From positions 1-61,430 of the forward strand of contig JAUHZF010000010.1 of assembly GCA_030426145.1 (NCBI GenBank): DNA of 61,430 bases, in the 5' to 3' direction. Below the pieces are notes generated by a model. It was not told where the DNA came from. It made no database searches and saw only the letters and a program-made list of their open reading frames with translations. The stretch is from Polyangia bacterium (GTDB lineage: Bacteria > Myxococcota_A > Polyangia > Polyangiales > Polyangiaceae). Position numbers and translations under genes: made by a program. Shown here piece by piece: positions 34,803 through 44,038 of this stretch. How positions within the stretch are numbered: position 1 is the stretch's first letter; every line of letters starts with the position of its first letter.

Positions 34803-35558
34803 TCACCCTTCGTCCTCGCCGCTGCCCTTCTGCTCGATGGCATTGGCGAAGAGCTGCATGTAGCTCGCGGCGCTCGTGAGGGAGAAGACGATGGACGCGT
34901 AGATCATCATCCGTCCCACGTGGGTGAAGTCGACGAGCCCGAAATCGTAGAAGCCGAGGTCGATCCGGTAGCGGTAGCCGATGATGAGGCAGATGAGGCC
35001 GACCATCTGCAGGGCGGTCTTGAGCTTGCCCCCCGCGCCGGCCGAGATGATCAGGCCCTCGGACGAGGCGACGCCACGGAGGGCGGTGATGGTGATCTCC
35101 CGGGAGAGGAGGATCACGACGATCCACGCCGGGATGCGGCCCATCTGCACGAGCCAGACGAGCACCGCGGCGACGATGAGCTTGTCGGCCAGGGGGTCGA
35201 GGAACTTCCCGAGCACGCTCACGAGGCCCATGCGGCGGGCCAACCACCCGTCGATGAGGTCGGTGATCGCAGCGGCGACGAAGACCCACGCGGCCCAGTA
35301 GCAGTCCTTCGGGCGACCGCGCTCGAGCAGGACGAGTACGGCCGGGATCATCAGAATTCGAAGGAATGTCAGTAGGTTGGGGAGGTTCTTGGCGTCCTCC
35401 CAGAGCGTCTTGCGGGTCTCCTTGCGCCGTTGCCGGGTCTCGGCCCGACGCTCACGCGCCTCGCGCCGCCGACGTAGCCGTTCCTCGCGCCTCGCCTCAA
35501 CGCGGGCGCGCCGTGTCGCGCGTGCGCGGCGAGTGGGACGGCGGCTATCGGTGGCCAT
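34803..35558 (-). CDS. pgsA: CDP-diacylglycerol–glycerol-3-phosphate phosphatidyltransferase
   Basis: Inner-membrane enzyme of 251 residues that makes phosphatidylglycerophosphate. The CDP-alcohol transferase signature DLIDGWLARRMGLVSVLGKFLDPLADK is intact, with family features PNLLTFLRILMIPAVL at the start and SREITITALRG in the middle. The first 50 residues are an unusual Arg/Glu-rich basic extension, probably a helix, not found in most PgsA proteins. It is one of two CDP-alcohol transferases in the window; the other (12087-13292) lacks the PgsA-specific motifs. It sits apart from the inositol-lipid locus, suggesting separate use. Confidence 0.92.
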   Translation of the reverse strand: MATDSRRPTRRARATRRARVEARREERLRRRREARERRAETRQRRKETRKTLWEDAKNLPNLLTFLRILMIPAVLVLLERGRPKDCYWAAWVFVAAAITDLIDGWLARRMGLVSVLGKFLDPLADKLIVAAVLVWLVQMGRIPAWIVVILLSREITITALRGVASSEGLIISAGAGGKLKTALQMVGLICLIIGYRYRIDLGFYDFGLVDFTHVGRMMIYASIVFSLTSAASYMQLFANAIEQKGSGEDEG

Positions 35559-35608
35559 GCGCTCGGCAGCCTACTTCGCGGCGACGGAGGGTCACAAGGC
35601 GCGATGCG

Positions 35609-37159
35609 TCACTCGGCGGACGCGGCCGGCGGTGAGATGGCATTCGCCCCACCGCGACGTGGGTCGACGAATCCGCGTCGGCCCCCAGCTCCGAGGGTCA
35701 CCATGACCACACCCGTGTGGTCGGCGAGGTCGGCTCGGACGTGGTGACCGCGCGCGCGCAGGCCAGGAGCGAGCTCGGCTTCCCCGGCTTCGAGCCAGAG
35801 CCCTCCCGCCACGGGCGTGCGCAGCCGCGGCGCGGCCACGGGGTCGTCGTCATCGAGCCGCAGTACGACTTGGGCGAGGGCGGTGGGGACGTGCTCGCCG
35901 CCGGAAGCCGCCAAGGCCGCGACGACGGCCCCATCTCGCACCACGAGGGTAGGGGCGAGACTCACCGCGGGGGCAGCCCCAGGCCGGGGGGCGTTGGCGT
36001 CGCCAAACCTTCGGCGCTCCGCGGGCCGGGCGAAGAGGCTGAGACCGTCGTTGAGCACGATGCCTTCTTCGGTGACCACGCCTGCGCCGAAGCTGTGACC
36101 GAGCGAGCTCGACCAGACCACGGCGTTTCCGTCGGCGTCGACGATGGTGATGTTGGTGGTGCCGCCTTCGTCGTGCGGCGCGGCCGGGATGGGGCGGTGC
36201 CGCTTGGGATCGAGCAGCGCCCGACGCGCCTCGAGCTGGGTCTTCGAGAGGGGCAGATGTCCGCCGGCACCGGCGTGGCGCATTCGGTCTTCGACGGCGA
36301 GCCCGAAGGCCTCGGCGAGGAGGTGCCGGCGCGCCACGGGCTCGGTCGGGAGCGCGGCGGGCAGGAGTGAGAGGCTCTCCCAGAGCACATGCCCGCCGGC
36401 CGACGACGTCGTGATCACCTGCCGCCCATCACGCTCCGCCTGGAGCAGGGGGATCTCGGTGACCGCGCCCGGAGCGAAGGAGGCGGGGATCGCCGCGTCG
36501 AGATCGGCGAGCTTGCGCAGGGTGGCGACGAGCTTGGGGCGCGAGAGGGGCGTGCCCGGTTCCACCATGCGTCCGGTGGGGAGTCCGAAGGCAGCGCCCA
36601 TCTCTGGATGGGCGGCGAGCATGCGTGACAGGTGGGGCGTGACCTTCAGATCGGCCGCGACTGCGATGGCATCCTCGATGTGCCGCGCCCAGGAACGCTT
36701 GGCGTGGGCTTGCAGCGCCGTCAGCCCGGCCAGCTCTCCCGGCCTTCCCACGCGTGCTTCCGGAGGCGCGTTCAGCGTCCACGGCGAGCCCTTCTCGAGG
36801 GATTCGGGGGCCGTGATTCGAAAGTCGTAGCCCTTTGGCTCGCCCGTCGTCGCATCGAATGTGAGCGCGAGACCGCCACCCCCGAGACCGCTCGACGAGG
36901 GATGGGCGAGGCCGGCCACGAGCACCGCGACGATCGCGGCATCGGCGGCGTGCCCGCCCTCCGCGAGAACCTTCGCCGCGGCGCGCGTCGCAGGCTCACA
37001 GTCGGTGGCGACCACGAAGGCGGGCACGGCCGCGGGCGGCGGGGTGGGCGCGGGGGCAGCCGTCGCCGTGGCTGGCGTCGGCGTTGGGGGCGAGGCGGGT
37101 GTTGTGGGCGGACCGCAGGCAGCCAGAGCGACGAGCAGGGAGGGCAGGGCACGCGACAT
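35609..37159 (-). CDS. ggt: Gamma-glutamyltransferase lipoprotein
   Basis: N-terminal-nucleophile enzyme of 516 residues that cleaves glutathione or other gamma-glutamyl compounds. A signal peptide ends at a lipobox (ALAAC, Cys15), then a Pro/Ala/Thr linker. GGT motifs are: FRITAP (the Arg that binds the glutamate carboxylate), GRPGELAGL, and GGTTNITIVDADGNAV, in which the first Thr is the self-processing nucleophile; SSSLGHSFGAGV follows. Divergent from the glutathione synthetase gene across 98 bases, so the two may be co-regulated. It is expected to act in the periplasm or at the surface. Confidence 0.88.
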   Translation of the reverse strand: MSRALPSLLVALAACGPPTTPASPPTPTPATATAAPAPTPPPAAVPAFVVATDCEPATRAAAKVLAEGGHAADAAIVAVLVAGLAHPSSSGLGGGGLALTFDATTGEPKGYDFRITAPESLEKGSPWTLNAPPEARVGRPGELAGLTALQAHAKRSWARHIEDAIAVAADLKVTPHLSRMLAAHPEMGAAFGLPTGRMVEPGTPLSRPKLVATLRKLADLDAAIPASFAPGAVTEIPLLQAERDGRQVITTSSAGGHVLWESLSLLPAALPTEPVARRHLLAEAFGLAVEDRMRHAGAGGHLPLSKTQLEARRALLDPKRHRPIPAAPHDEGGTTNITIVDADGNAVVWSSSLGHSFGAGVVTEEGIVLNDGLSLFARPAERRRFGDANAPRPGAAPAVSLAPTLVVRDGAVVAALAASGGEHVPTALAQVVLRLDDDDPVAAPRLRTPVAGGLWLEAGEAELAPGLRARGHHVRADLADHTGVVMVTLGAGGRRGFVDPRRGGANAISPPAASAE

Positions 37160-37257
37160 GCGCCCCAGCCATAACGCAATCGGCTCGAGGCGTGTCCCGG
37201 CGCGGTGACAATCCTCCCCGCGGTGGCCCCGCGCGCTCGACGGAGCTACGGAGTCGC

Positions 37258-38199
37258 ATGCGCATCCTCTTCGTGATGGACACCCTCGACCGGGTGCACC
37301 CGCAGAAGGACACCACCTTCGGCTTCATCCAGGCCGCCGTCGGTCTCGGTCACACCTGTTTGCACTGCCTCATCCACGACGTCAGCGCCGACGGCGACCG
37401 TGCGCAGGCGCCCGTGCGCGAGGTGGCGTATGCGCCCGACGGGCTGTCGCTGGTGGGCGAGCGTCGATTCATCGACCTCACCGAAGTCGATGCGATCATG
37501 ATCCGAAAGGATCCGCCGTTCGACGCCGCCTACCTCTACGCAACCCTCATCCTCGAGATGGTGAAGGACCGCACGCTGGTGGTGAACGACCCCCGGGGTC
37601 TGCGCGACGCCAACGAGAAGCTCTACGCGCTTCACTTCGCGAAGTGGATGCCCGAGACCCTGGTGACGAGCGATCGCGACGCCATCCACGCTTTCGTGGA
37701 GAAGGCCGGTGGACGTGGTGTCATCAAGCCTCTCGACGGCGCGGGCGGCTTCGGTGTGGTGGGTCTGAAGAGCCATGACGGCAACGCCCGCGCGATCGTC
37801 GATCTGCTCACGCTCGAGGGAAAGCAGCTGGCCATGGTGCAGCGGTATCTCCCGTCGGTCAGCGTGGGGGACAAGCGCGTCATTCTCCTCGACGGGGAGC
37901 CCCTCGGCGCCATCCTCCGCGTGCCGCCCGAGGGCGACCTGCGCTCCAACATCCACGTGGGCGGCAGCGTGGTTCCCACCGAGCTCACTGCGCGTGAGAA
38001 AGAGCTCGTGGCCGACATCGCTCCGCGCCTGAGGGCCGACGGCCTCTTCTTCGTGGGCCTCGACCTCATCGGTGAGCACCTCACCGAGGTCAACGTCACG
38101 AGCCCCACCGGCATTCGTGAGCTGAGCGAGTTCGAAGGCAAGCGCCGCAGCGACGACGTCATCCATTGGATCGAGCGCCGCGTGAAGGCGATGGGCTGA
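37258..38199 (+). CDS. gshB: Glutathione synthetase
   Basis: ATP-grasp ligase of 313 residues joining gamma-glutamylcysteine and glycine. Family motifs include MDTLDRVHPQKDTTFGF at the start, MIRKDPPFDAAYLYAT, KPLDGAGGFGVV in the glycine-rich loop and the C-terminal FVGLDLIGEHLTEVNVTSPTGIRE with the Mg/ATP residues. Length is normal. The start at 37258 has GGAG twice upstream (about 6 and 15 bases); an earlier in-frame start at 37084 is shadow of the ggt gene. No gshA lies in the window, so the first step is encoded elsewhere. Confidence 0.94.
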   Translation: MRILFVMDTLDRVHPQKDTTFGFIQAAVGLGHTCLHCLIHDVSADGDRAQAPVREVAYAPDGLSLVGERRFIDLTEVDAIMIRKDPPFDAAYLYATLILEMVKDRTLVVNDPRGLRDANEKLYALHFAKWMPETLVTSDRDAIHAFVEKAGGRGVIKPLDGAGGFGVVGLKSHDGNARAIVDLLTLEGKQLAMVQRYLPSVSVGDKRVILLDGEPLGAILRVPPEGDLRSNIHVGGSVVPTELTAREKELVADIAPRLRADGLFFVGLDLIGEHLTEVNVTSPTGIRELSEFEGKRRSDDVIHWIERRVKAMG

Positions 38200-38261
38200 C
38201 CCACACTTATCGAAGCGTGACAAAGTTGGCCTCATCGCTCGAGGCCTCCTCAAATCGGAGC

Positions 38262-38546
38262 ATGCCGAGCTCCGCCCCCCAGCGCTGTGCCGTCTGCGCC
38301 GAGACCGAAGACTTGGTCGGCGTCGTCATCGCCGGTCGCCCGGTGCTCCTCTGCACGCTTCATCACGACAAGCTGGAGACCGAGGGGCCGCAGCGCTTCG
38401 GCGATCTCGCGACCTTCTTCGCGGATCCCGAGTTCGACCGACGTGGCCGCCCCGACCGCCGCAAGCGCGCCCGCCGGCAGTTCCCGCCGCGCCCCGAAGG
38501 CCGCCGCCACAACCGCGGCCGCCGCGCCGACGACCCTCAAGGCTGA
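38262..38546 (+). CDS. Small protein with Cys/His pairs
   Basis: A 94-residue protein not recognised by family. A CAVCAET pair near the start and LCTLHHD 20 residues later could bind a zinc ion, and the last 35 residues are Arg/Pro-rich (RRKRARRQFPPRPEGRR), which would suit nucleic-acid or membrane binding. The start at 38262 is supported by GGAG 6 bases upstream; a longer frame from 38166 runs through the gshB 3' end. It ends 3 bases from the convergent outer-membrane gene. Confidence 0.65.
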   Translation: MPSSAPQRCAVCAETEDLVGVVIAGRPVLLCTLHHDKLETEGPQRFGDLATFFADPEFDRRGRPDRRKRARRQFPPRPEGRRHNRGRRADDPQG

Positions 38547-38549
38547 GGC

Positions 38550-39641
38550 TCAGAAGGTGACGCCGAGGCTGAGCGAGCCCAGCAGACGGATGCGTCCCGC
38601 CTTGTCGTTGTAGGTCGTGAACACGCCCTCGCCCGGGTCGTCCTCGTTGATGGGGCAGTTCGGATCGCCGCTCAGGCGGGAGGTGTCGTCGCACGGCAAG
38701 ACCTCGAGGCGCTCGGTTCCGGTGACGGCCACGCCGATGCCGATGCCGCCGCTGATGGCGAAGCCACCGTCGGAGCCGAAGACGGTGCTGTTGCCGATCA
38801 TCGCGCCGACGATGAAGTTCTGCAGTGTCCGGCGGCAGGTGCCTTTTTCGGAGTCCGCATCACAGAACTCGGGGTTCGGACGACCGAAGTAGACCTCGTT
38901 GTCGAGGTCGCCCCGGTAGAGGGTCGCTTGAAAGCGCTCGTACTCCGCGTTGGCCTTCAGCCAGAAGCCCTCGAGCGGTCGTCCCTGGATGTACCACGCG
39001 AATCGCGCCGCGAGGTCGAAGCCCTTCTCGTCGATGCCGTCCGACGGCGAGTCGAAGATCCACGAGGGGGCGAACTCGACGCTGAGCGGGAGGTCACCGA
39101 GGGCGACCTCGCCTTCGATGGTGACGCGCCGGAAGAGCAGGTCGAAGGGGTCGTAGCGCAACGACCAAAAGAGGGTGTCGGCGGGGGGAGGCTCGGGCGG
39201 CCGTTGTGGAGGAGGTGCGTAGCCACCGGGGTTGGGGGCGTAGCCCGGCGGGCCGTAGCCGTAGCCAGCCGGAGGCGGCGGGGGCCCGTACTCGCGCGTC
39301 GGCTGCCCGTAGCCGGGTTGGCCGTAGGCAGGCTGCCCATAGCCAGGTTGTCCGTTGCTGGGCGCGGGGGGTTGCGGCGCGGGCATGATCGGGGGCGGCG
39401 CGGGCTCGGGGACCGGAGGAGGAGGAGGCGGGTCCTCTTCAGGGGGGGGCGCAGCACCCGGCTGCACGGGCGGGGCTTCACCGGGAGGCGAAGCAGGAGT
39501 CTCGGGTCCAGCTTCTGGAGGTGGGTCGGCCGGGGCCTCGGCAGGGGGCTCTGCGGGAGGAGCGGGCGGTACTTGGGCCGAAGCCACCGTCGTCAGGAGG
39601 AGGGCCGAACCCGCCATCAAGCCGGAGGAGAAGCGAAGCAT
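38550..39641 (-). CDS. Exported Pro/Gly-rich outer-membrane-like protein
   Basis: A 363-residue protein. A signal peptide (about 1-23, ending VASAQ) is followed by a Pro-rich region (25-95) and a repeated GYGQPAYGQPGYGQP segment, then a C-terminal domain (about 140-363) of alternating strands (FDLLFRRVTIEGEVALGDLPL, LAARFAWYIQGRPLEGFWLK) that ends GSLSLGVTF, typical of an outer-membrane beta-barrel. Proline-rich N-terminal linkers of this type are common in myxobacterial envelope proteins. The start at 39641 is chosen from the signal peptide. Function unknown. Confidence 0.72.
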   Translation of the reverse strand: MLRFSSGLMAGSALLLTTVASAQVPPAPPAEPPAEAPADPPPEAGPETPASPPGEAPPVQPGAAPPPEEDPPPPPPVPEPAPPPIMPAPQPPAPSNGQPGYGQPAYGQPGYGQPTREYGPPPPPAGYGYGPPGYAPNPGGYAPPPQRPPEPPPADTLFWSLRYDPFDLLFRRVTIEGEVALGDLPLSVEFAPSWIFDSPSDGIDEKGFDLAARFAWYIQGRPLEGFWLKANAEYERFQATLYRGDLDNEVYFGRPNPEFCDADSEKGTCRRTLQNFIVGAMIGNSTVFGSDGGFAISGGIGIGVAVTGTERLEVLPCDDTSRLSGDPNCPINEDDPGEGVFTTYNDKAGRIRLLGSLSLGVTF

Positions 39642-39715
39642 GCGCACGTCGGCAGGGTAGCCGTTGGTCTGGCCTTCGCCAACGCGGTGCGTGCGCATGG
39701 TTCCTGCTTCCCGCA

Positions 39716-41437
39716 TCAGCGCTTCGAGGCTTTGTACTTCTCGAAGGCTTCCATCATGGCCAGGTACTCCCACTTGCCGAGCACGCTGCCGCCCTGGCCG
39801 GTGGGGTGGAACATGTCGGGGTTGCCGAGGCCCTGCTTGATCCAGGACCACATCGAGCCGCCGCCGCCCATGGCGCGGAACTGGTCCCAGAAGGCCCAGC
39901 CTCGCTTCTCGGCTAGCTCTTTCTGCTCCTTCGCAATGAAGTAGACCATGGGACGGCTGTGGCCCTGACTCGCTTTGGGGCTCGCCATGTCGGGCGGACC
40001 CACGAGCATGTACGAGGCATTGGGGAGCGCCTCTTCGACCTGCTTCATCACCGCCTCGAGCGTCGCCCGATATTTCTCCATCGGGTACATGTTGCCGTCG
40101 GTGACCTCGTTGGAGCCGAAGGCGAGGCACACCAGGCTCGCGTCGGTCTTGGCGAGGACCTGCTTGAAGTGCTCGTCGTCCTGCTTGTCGAGAAAGCGTG
40201 CGCGGGCACCGGTGATCCCCATCGCGGAGAGGGTCACGCCCGCCGAATCGCGGAGCATGCGAATGCCGTACACGCGCGCGGGTTTGTCATCGACGCTGAC
40301 GAGCTTGAGGGTATGGGGCCCGTCGGGCACCTCGACCATCTTCCAGGCCACCTTCGTCTCGGGGCCCTCGGTCGCGAGCTGACCCTTCTTCTCGCCATCG
40401 ACGAGGATGTCGAAGGTGCCGCCACCGGGCTGGGTGAGGTACTCGATCTCGAACTTGCTGACGTTCTTGCCCCATGGAGTGTCGAGCGTGGCGGTGCCGA
40501 ACTCGGTCCACACCCCTTCGTTCCTCGACGTGAAGGAGGCGCAGCCGAGGCCGTAGAGCCCGTCCTCGGCGTAGGGGCCGACGCAGGTGCTCACGCGCCA
40601 CGCCGGGGCGGCTTGGCGTGCGACGTCGATGTGGAACCAACCGGGCCAGGCGTTGGCGATGATGGCATAGCCGTGGCCTGCGTCGCCGAACCGGGTCTGC
40701 ATCAAACGTCGGAGCTTTCCGCTCACGAAGTCGGACGCGACGATGGAGTCGCCGAAGTAAAGGATGTGGGCTTGCGCGCCCTCATCCTTGCGCTCGACGG
40801 CCATGAGTTTGTCGAAGAAGGCGTTGAGGGCGTCTGGGTTGGCGATGGATCGGGGAGGCTTGTCCTCGGTCACCGCGGCGGGGACCTCGCCCTTGGGGCT
40901 GCCCTTGGCGATGGGACCTCGGTTGTCGGCGACCGCCGCTTCGAGCTCCTTCGCGCGCGACTGCTGGTCGAAGGTGGCGCCCGGGAGCTCCGCCTCGCCG
41001 ACGGCGTCCTCGGGCATGGGACCTCCCGCGGCCTCGGGGGCGGCTTCTGCCACCTTCTCCTCCATGGGCTCGGAGAGGAGGCGCAGCCACTTCAGCTGGG
41101 GAAGGAGGTAGGGCACGACCACCATGGCCAGCAGCGTGCCGGCCATCACGACGATCTTGCGTGGAATGGGGACCGAGAAGAACGTGGGCTCGTCCTTCGC
41201 CTTGCCGTCTTTGGCGGCGAGGTAGCGTCCCTCGGCCTCTTGATCGGCGTCGAGGGTGGACTTGAGCTCTCCGAAGACGTCGTGCGGCTGCTCGTTCTCT
41301 TCCTCGAGCTGGAGGGCTGGCTCGGGGTAGGTGGGGGTCTCGTCGTCGGCGTCGCCGCGGGTGCGGAGGGCGTGGACGATTCGGTAGACGAACAGAGCGA
41401 TCGCCACGAAGAGCAGGACGAGGTGACCCTTGGCCAT
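39716..41437 (-). CDS. Membrane-anchored SGNH/GDSL hydrolase
   Basis: A 573-residue protein with two membrane helices (about 4-22 and 94-112) separated by an acidic loop, then a large extracytoplasmic part. A GDSL-like block ILYFGDSIVASDFVSG (catalytic Ser) begins at about residue 222; a beta-rich insert follows; LAFGSNEVTDGNMYP and DMFHPTGQGG supply the block III and catalytic His motifs. This matches the SGNH partners of MBOAT enzymes that acetylate surface polysaccharides (AlgJ/AlgX-like). An MBOAT gene lies 2.6 kb away. The start at 41437 is where the hydrophobic segment begins. Confidence 0.75.
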   Translation of the reverse strand: MAKGHLVLLFVAIALFVYRIVHALRTRGDADDETPTYPEPALQLEEENEQPHDVFGELKSTLDADQEAEGRYLAAKDGKAKDEPTFFSVPIPRKIVVMAGTLLAMVVVPYLLPQLKWLRLLSEPMEEKVAEAAPEAAGGPMPEDAVGEAELPGATFDQQSRAKELEAAVADNRGPIAKGSPKGEVPAAVTEDKPPRSIANPDALNAFFDKLMAVERKDEGAQAHILYFGDSIVASDFVSGKLRRLMQTRFGDAGHGYAIIANAWPGWFHIDVARQAAPAWRVSTCVGPYAEDGLYGLGCASFTSRNEGVWTEFGTATLDTPWGKNVSKFEIEYLTQPGGGTFDILVDGEKKGQLATEGPETKVAWKMVEVPDGPHTLKLVSVDDKPARVYGIRMLRDSAGVTLSAMGITGARARFLDKQDDEHFKQVLAKTDASLVCLAFGSNEVTDGNMYPMEKYRATLEAVMKQVEEALPNASYMLVGPPDMASPKASQGHSRPMVYFIAKEQKELAEKRGWAFWDQFRAMGGGGSMWSWIKQGLGNPDMFHPTGQGGSVLGKWEYLAMMEAFEKYKASKR

Positions 41438-41649
41438 GACTCTCGCAACATAGCGTCCGGCGCGGCGCGTCAACCAATCTCTCGCGGGCACACATGGACA
41501 AGCCATGCACCACTTACCCCCCGCGACGATCCAGATTGGTGTAGGTGTAGGTGAGATAATGGCTTGAGATCCTCGCTAGTTGGAACTTTCCAGCCAGGGT
41601 TCGGCGCCGGCATGCGACGTGCAGTTAGAGGGGGCACCAGGCTCTTCCC
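41438..41649. other. Divergent intergenic region
   Basis: 212 bases between the leftward SGNH gene and the rightward kinase-like gene, lower in GC than its surroundings (for example ATAATGGCTTGAGATCC). It must hold promoters for both genes, but no convincing -35/-10 pair or palindrome stands out. A short GTGTAGGTGTAGGTG run is the only repeat. Confidence 0.4.
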
Positions 41650-43887
41650 ATGAACCGACGCTCTGCCCCCCCGCCCCGACCCCGCACCGCCAAGCCCGCG
41701 CCGCCGCGCCGATCGGCCCCGCCGCCGCCGCGGCGCACGGCCAAGGCCGCGCCCCGGCCGGCCCCCAAGGCGACCCCATCGCGGGCGAGCGCGTCGAAGC
41801 CGGTGGCCCCAAAGGCTGCGGCGCCCAAGGCGGCGGCGCCGAAAGCTGCGGCGCCCAAGGCAGCTCCGGTGCAGCGGCCGGTGCCTCGCGCCGCGGCGCC
41901 CAAGGCTCGCAAGCAACCGGTGACGACCCCGGATACCTCCACCACGCAGGCTTCGCCGCTGCCCACGACGCGTTCGAGCCTTCCCCCCGAGAGCCGTCGT
42001 GAGCTCGAAGAGGCGGCCACGGTCTCGACCCTGCAGGACGACGTCGCGGTTGCGGCCGACCACGAGATGCGACGACTTCGGGCGGCAGAGGCCCGTGGTC
42101 GCGTCGAGCAGGCCAAGCAGCAGCCCCGTCGCGCCGGGCGTCTCGAGATTCACCCCGGCGACACGGTGGCCCAGCGCTACGTGGTCAAGCGGGTCCTCGG
42201 CCGCAGCCGCGGCCTTCTTCTGGAAGCGAACCACGCTCACTTCCAGCAGCGCCTCGCGCTTCGCGTCATCTCCACGACCTACGCGACCGACGCCAAGGCG
42301 GTTCAGCGCTTCCACCGTGAGACGCGCATCCTGTCGCAGCTCGAGTCGGAGCACGTCGCGCGCATCGCGGATGCGGGCACCCTCGAAGACGGCTCCCTCT
42401 TCCTCGCCCGCGAGTACCTCGAAGGCGAGAGCTTCGACGCCATCGGCAAGCGCGGTCTGACCGTCTCCGAGGCGGTCGACCTCTTCCTCCAGGTCTGTGA
42501 GGCCGTCCAGGAGGCTCACGCCCGCGGCGTCGTGCTCCGCGACCTGCAGCCGAGCCACGTCTTCGTGACCCGCAAGCGCAACGGTGAGCCCGTCGCGAAG
42601 ATCACCGACTTCGGCACCTGCAAGGTCATGCGCGACCCCGCGGCCGCCGCCGAGGGCAGCTGCACGCGCCTCATGGGGCTCTCCCCCTCTGCTTCGCCCG
42701 AGCTCATCCGGCAGCAGTCCGACATCGATGAGCGCGCCGACGTATGGTCCCTCGGCTGCATGCTCTACGCCCTGCTCACCGGGCACGCCGCGTTCAGTGG
42801 CGACGGCACCGCGCTCATGCTCGCCATCGCTCAGGATGAGCCCCTGCCTCCGTCGAGCCTCCGCCGCGACGTCGACATTCCGCAAGCCGTCGACCGTGCC
42901 GTCTTCGGAGCGCTCAGCAAGCGCCGCAGCGATCGCCCGGCGCGGGTCTTCGACCTCGCCCTCGCCCTGCGGCCCTACGCGTCGGCCCGCGGTCGGGTTC
43001 ACCTCGAGCAGATCGCCCGCCTCGCCGGTGAGGTCCTCGTGCCCTACCGCGCCCCCGAGGACAGCCTCGACGACTCGATGACGATGGTACGCAACCTTCG
43101 TCCAAGCGAGCCTGGTCCGGCGCCCACGAGCAGCATCCCCTCGGCCATCAAGGCTGGGCCCATGCCGGTGCCGGCGCCGCCTAGCTCGAGCCAGAGCATT
43201 CCCCCGATGCGGGCGGCCGCCACCTCGGCGCCCATCCTCCCGCCGCAGCGCCCGAGTCTTCCGCCGATGGCCATGATGCCGTCGTACCCAGAGATCGCGC
43301 GCCCCCGCCGCCGCAACAAGCTCGTGCTCGCGCTGGTGCCCATGGTCGCAGCCGCCGTGGCCATCTTCGCCACCGTGGCCCTCACCCCCGGTGAGGCCAT
43401 GAAGGCTCAGGCCGCCGTCCCGCGGTTCGCGCTCCCCATGACGCCGGGCGCCGACGAGGAGCCCACCGTCGCCACCGAGAGCGCCGACGATCTGCAGGAC
43501 GCGCCGGTCGCCGAAGAGAAGCCCGCGGCCGAGACGACCCCGGCGGCAGAGGCGAACCCTGTCGTCGCGGCTGCCCCGACCCAGGCTCGCTCGCGCTTCC
43601 TCGACGCGCGTCAGTCCAAGCGCTCGAAGCGCTCCACCAAGGCCGACGCTGAGGTGAGCTCCGCCCCGAAGGCAGCCCAGGAGCAGGGGACCCTCGTCGC
43701 CATGGCCATCGGCGCCAGCTGCGCGTTCACCGTCGACGGTGCAGGCCTGGGCACGCGCTCCAGTGTGCGCAAGAAGGTCGCCCCCGGACCTCACACCGTG
43801 AGCTGCGCGAAGGTCGGCGGTACCACCCGCACCCGCACCGTCAACGTGACGCCGGGCAAGGCCGCCGTCGCCGTCTTCAAGTTCTGA
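41650..43887 (+). CDS. Degenerate Ser/Thr kinase-like protein with H1-like tail
   Basis: A 745-residue protein. Residues 1-90 are Ala/Pro/Lys/Arg-rich with PKAAAPKAAAPKAA repeats like linker histone H1. A protein-kinase fold spans about 175-430. The usual VAIK lysine is Arg205 (LALRVIS), the glycine-rich loop is weak (GRSRGLLL), and the catalytic loop is LRDLQPSH (Asp298 kept; Lys to Gln300, Asn to His303). Asp320 of DFG and the DVWSLGCMLYALLTG helix are normal. It is thus probably a pseudokinase or an enzyme with altered chemistry. A single membrane helix (about 557-580) precedes a Cys-containing PEGA-like C-terminal domain. It may bind DNA or phosphate-rich surfaces through the tail (inference). 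Confidence 0.78.
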   Translation: MNRRSAPPPRPRTAKPAPPRRSAPPPPRRTAKAAPRPAPKATPSRASASKPVAPKAAAPKAAAPKAAAPKAAPVQRPVPRAAAPKARKQPVTTPDTSTTQASPLPTTRSSLPPESRRELEEAATVSTLQDDVAVAADHEMRRLRAAEARGRVEQAKQQPRRAGRLEIHPGDTVAQRYVVKRVLGRSRGLLLEANHAHFQQRLALRVISTTYATDAKAVQRFHRETRILSQLESEHVARIADAGTLEDGSLFLAREYLEGESFDAIGKRGLTVSEAVDLFLQVCEAVQEAHARGVVLRDLQPSHVFVTRKRNGEPVAKITDFGTCKVMRDPAAAAEGSCTRLMGLSPSASPELIRQQSDIDERADVWSLGCMLYALLTGHAAFSGDGTALMLAIAQDEPLPPSSLRRDVDIPQAVDRAVFGALSKRRSDRPARVFDLALALRPYASARGRVHLEQIARLAGEVLVPYRAPEDSLDDSMTMVRNLRPSEPGPAPTSSIPSAIKAGPMPVPAPPSSSQSIPPMRAAATSAPILPPQRPSLPPMAMMPSYPEIARPRRRNKLVLALVPMVAAAVAIFATVALTPGEAMKAQAAVPRFALPMTPGADEEPTVATESADDLQDAPVAEEKPAAETTPAAEANPVVAAAPTQARSRFLDARQSKRSKRSTKADAEVSSAPKAAQEQGTLVAMAIGASCAFTVDGAGLGTRSSVRKKVAPGPHTVSCAKVGGTTRTRTVNVTPGKAAVAVFKF

Positions 43888-44038
43888 GCGTCCCCGCGGA
43901 CGAAGATCCCAGCCTTGGCGTGATCTTCGACCGCGTTTCGCGCTGACGTCGTGCAGGGCGGTCCAGCCGACGCGCGTCCTCGCGCCCGGGGACTTCACAT
44001 CGCGGTGGTGACGGTGCTAACAGCCGGCTCAGCCCCCC

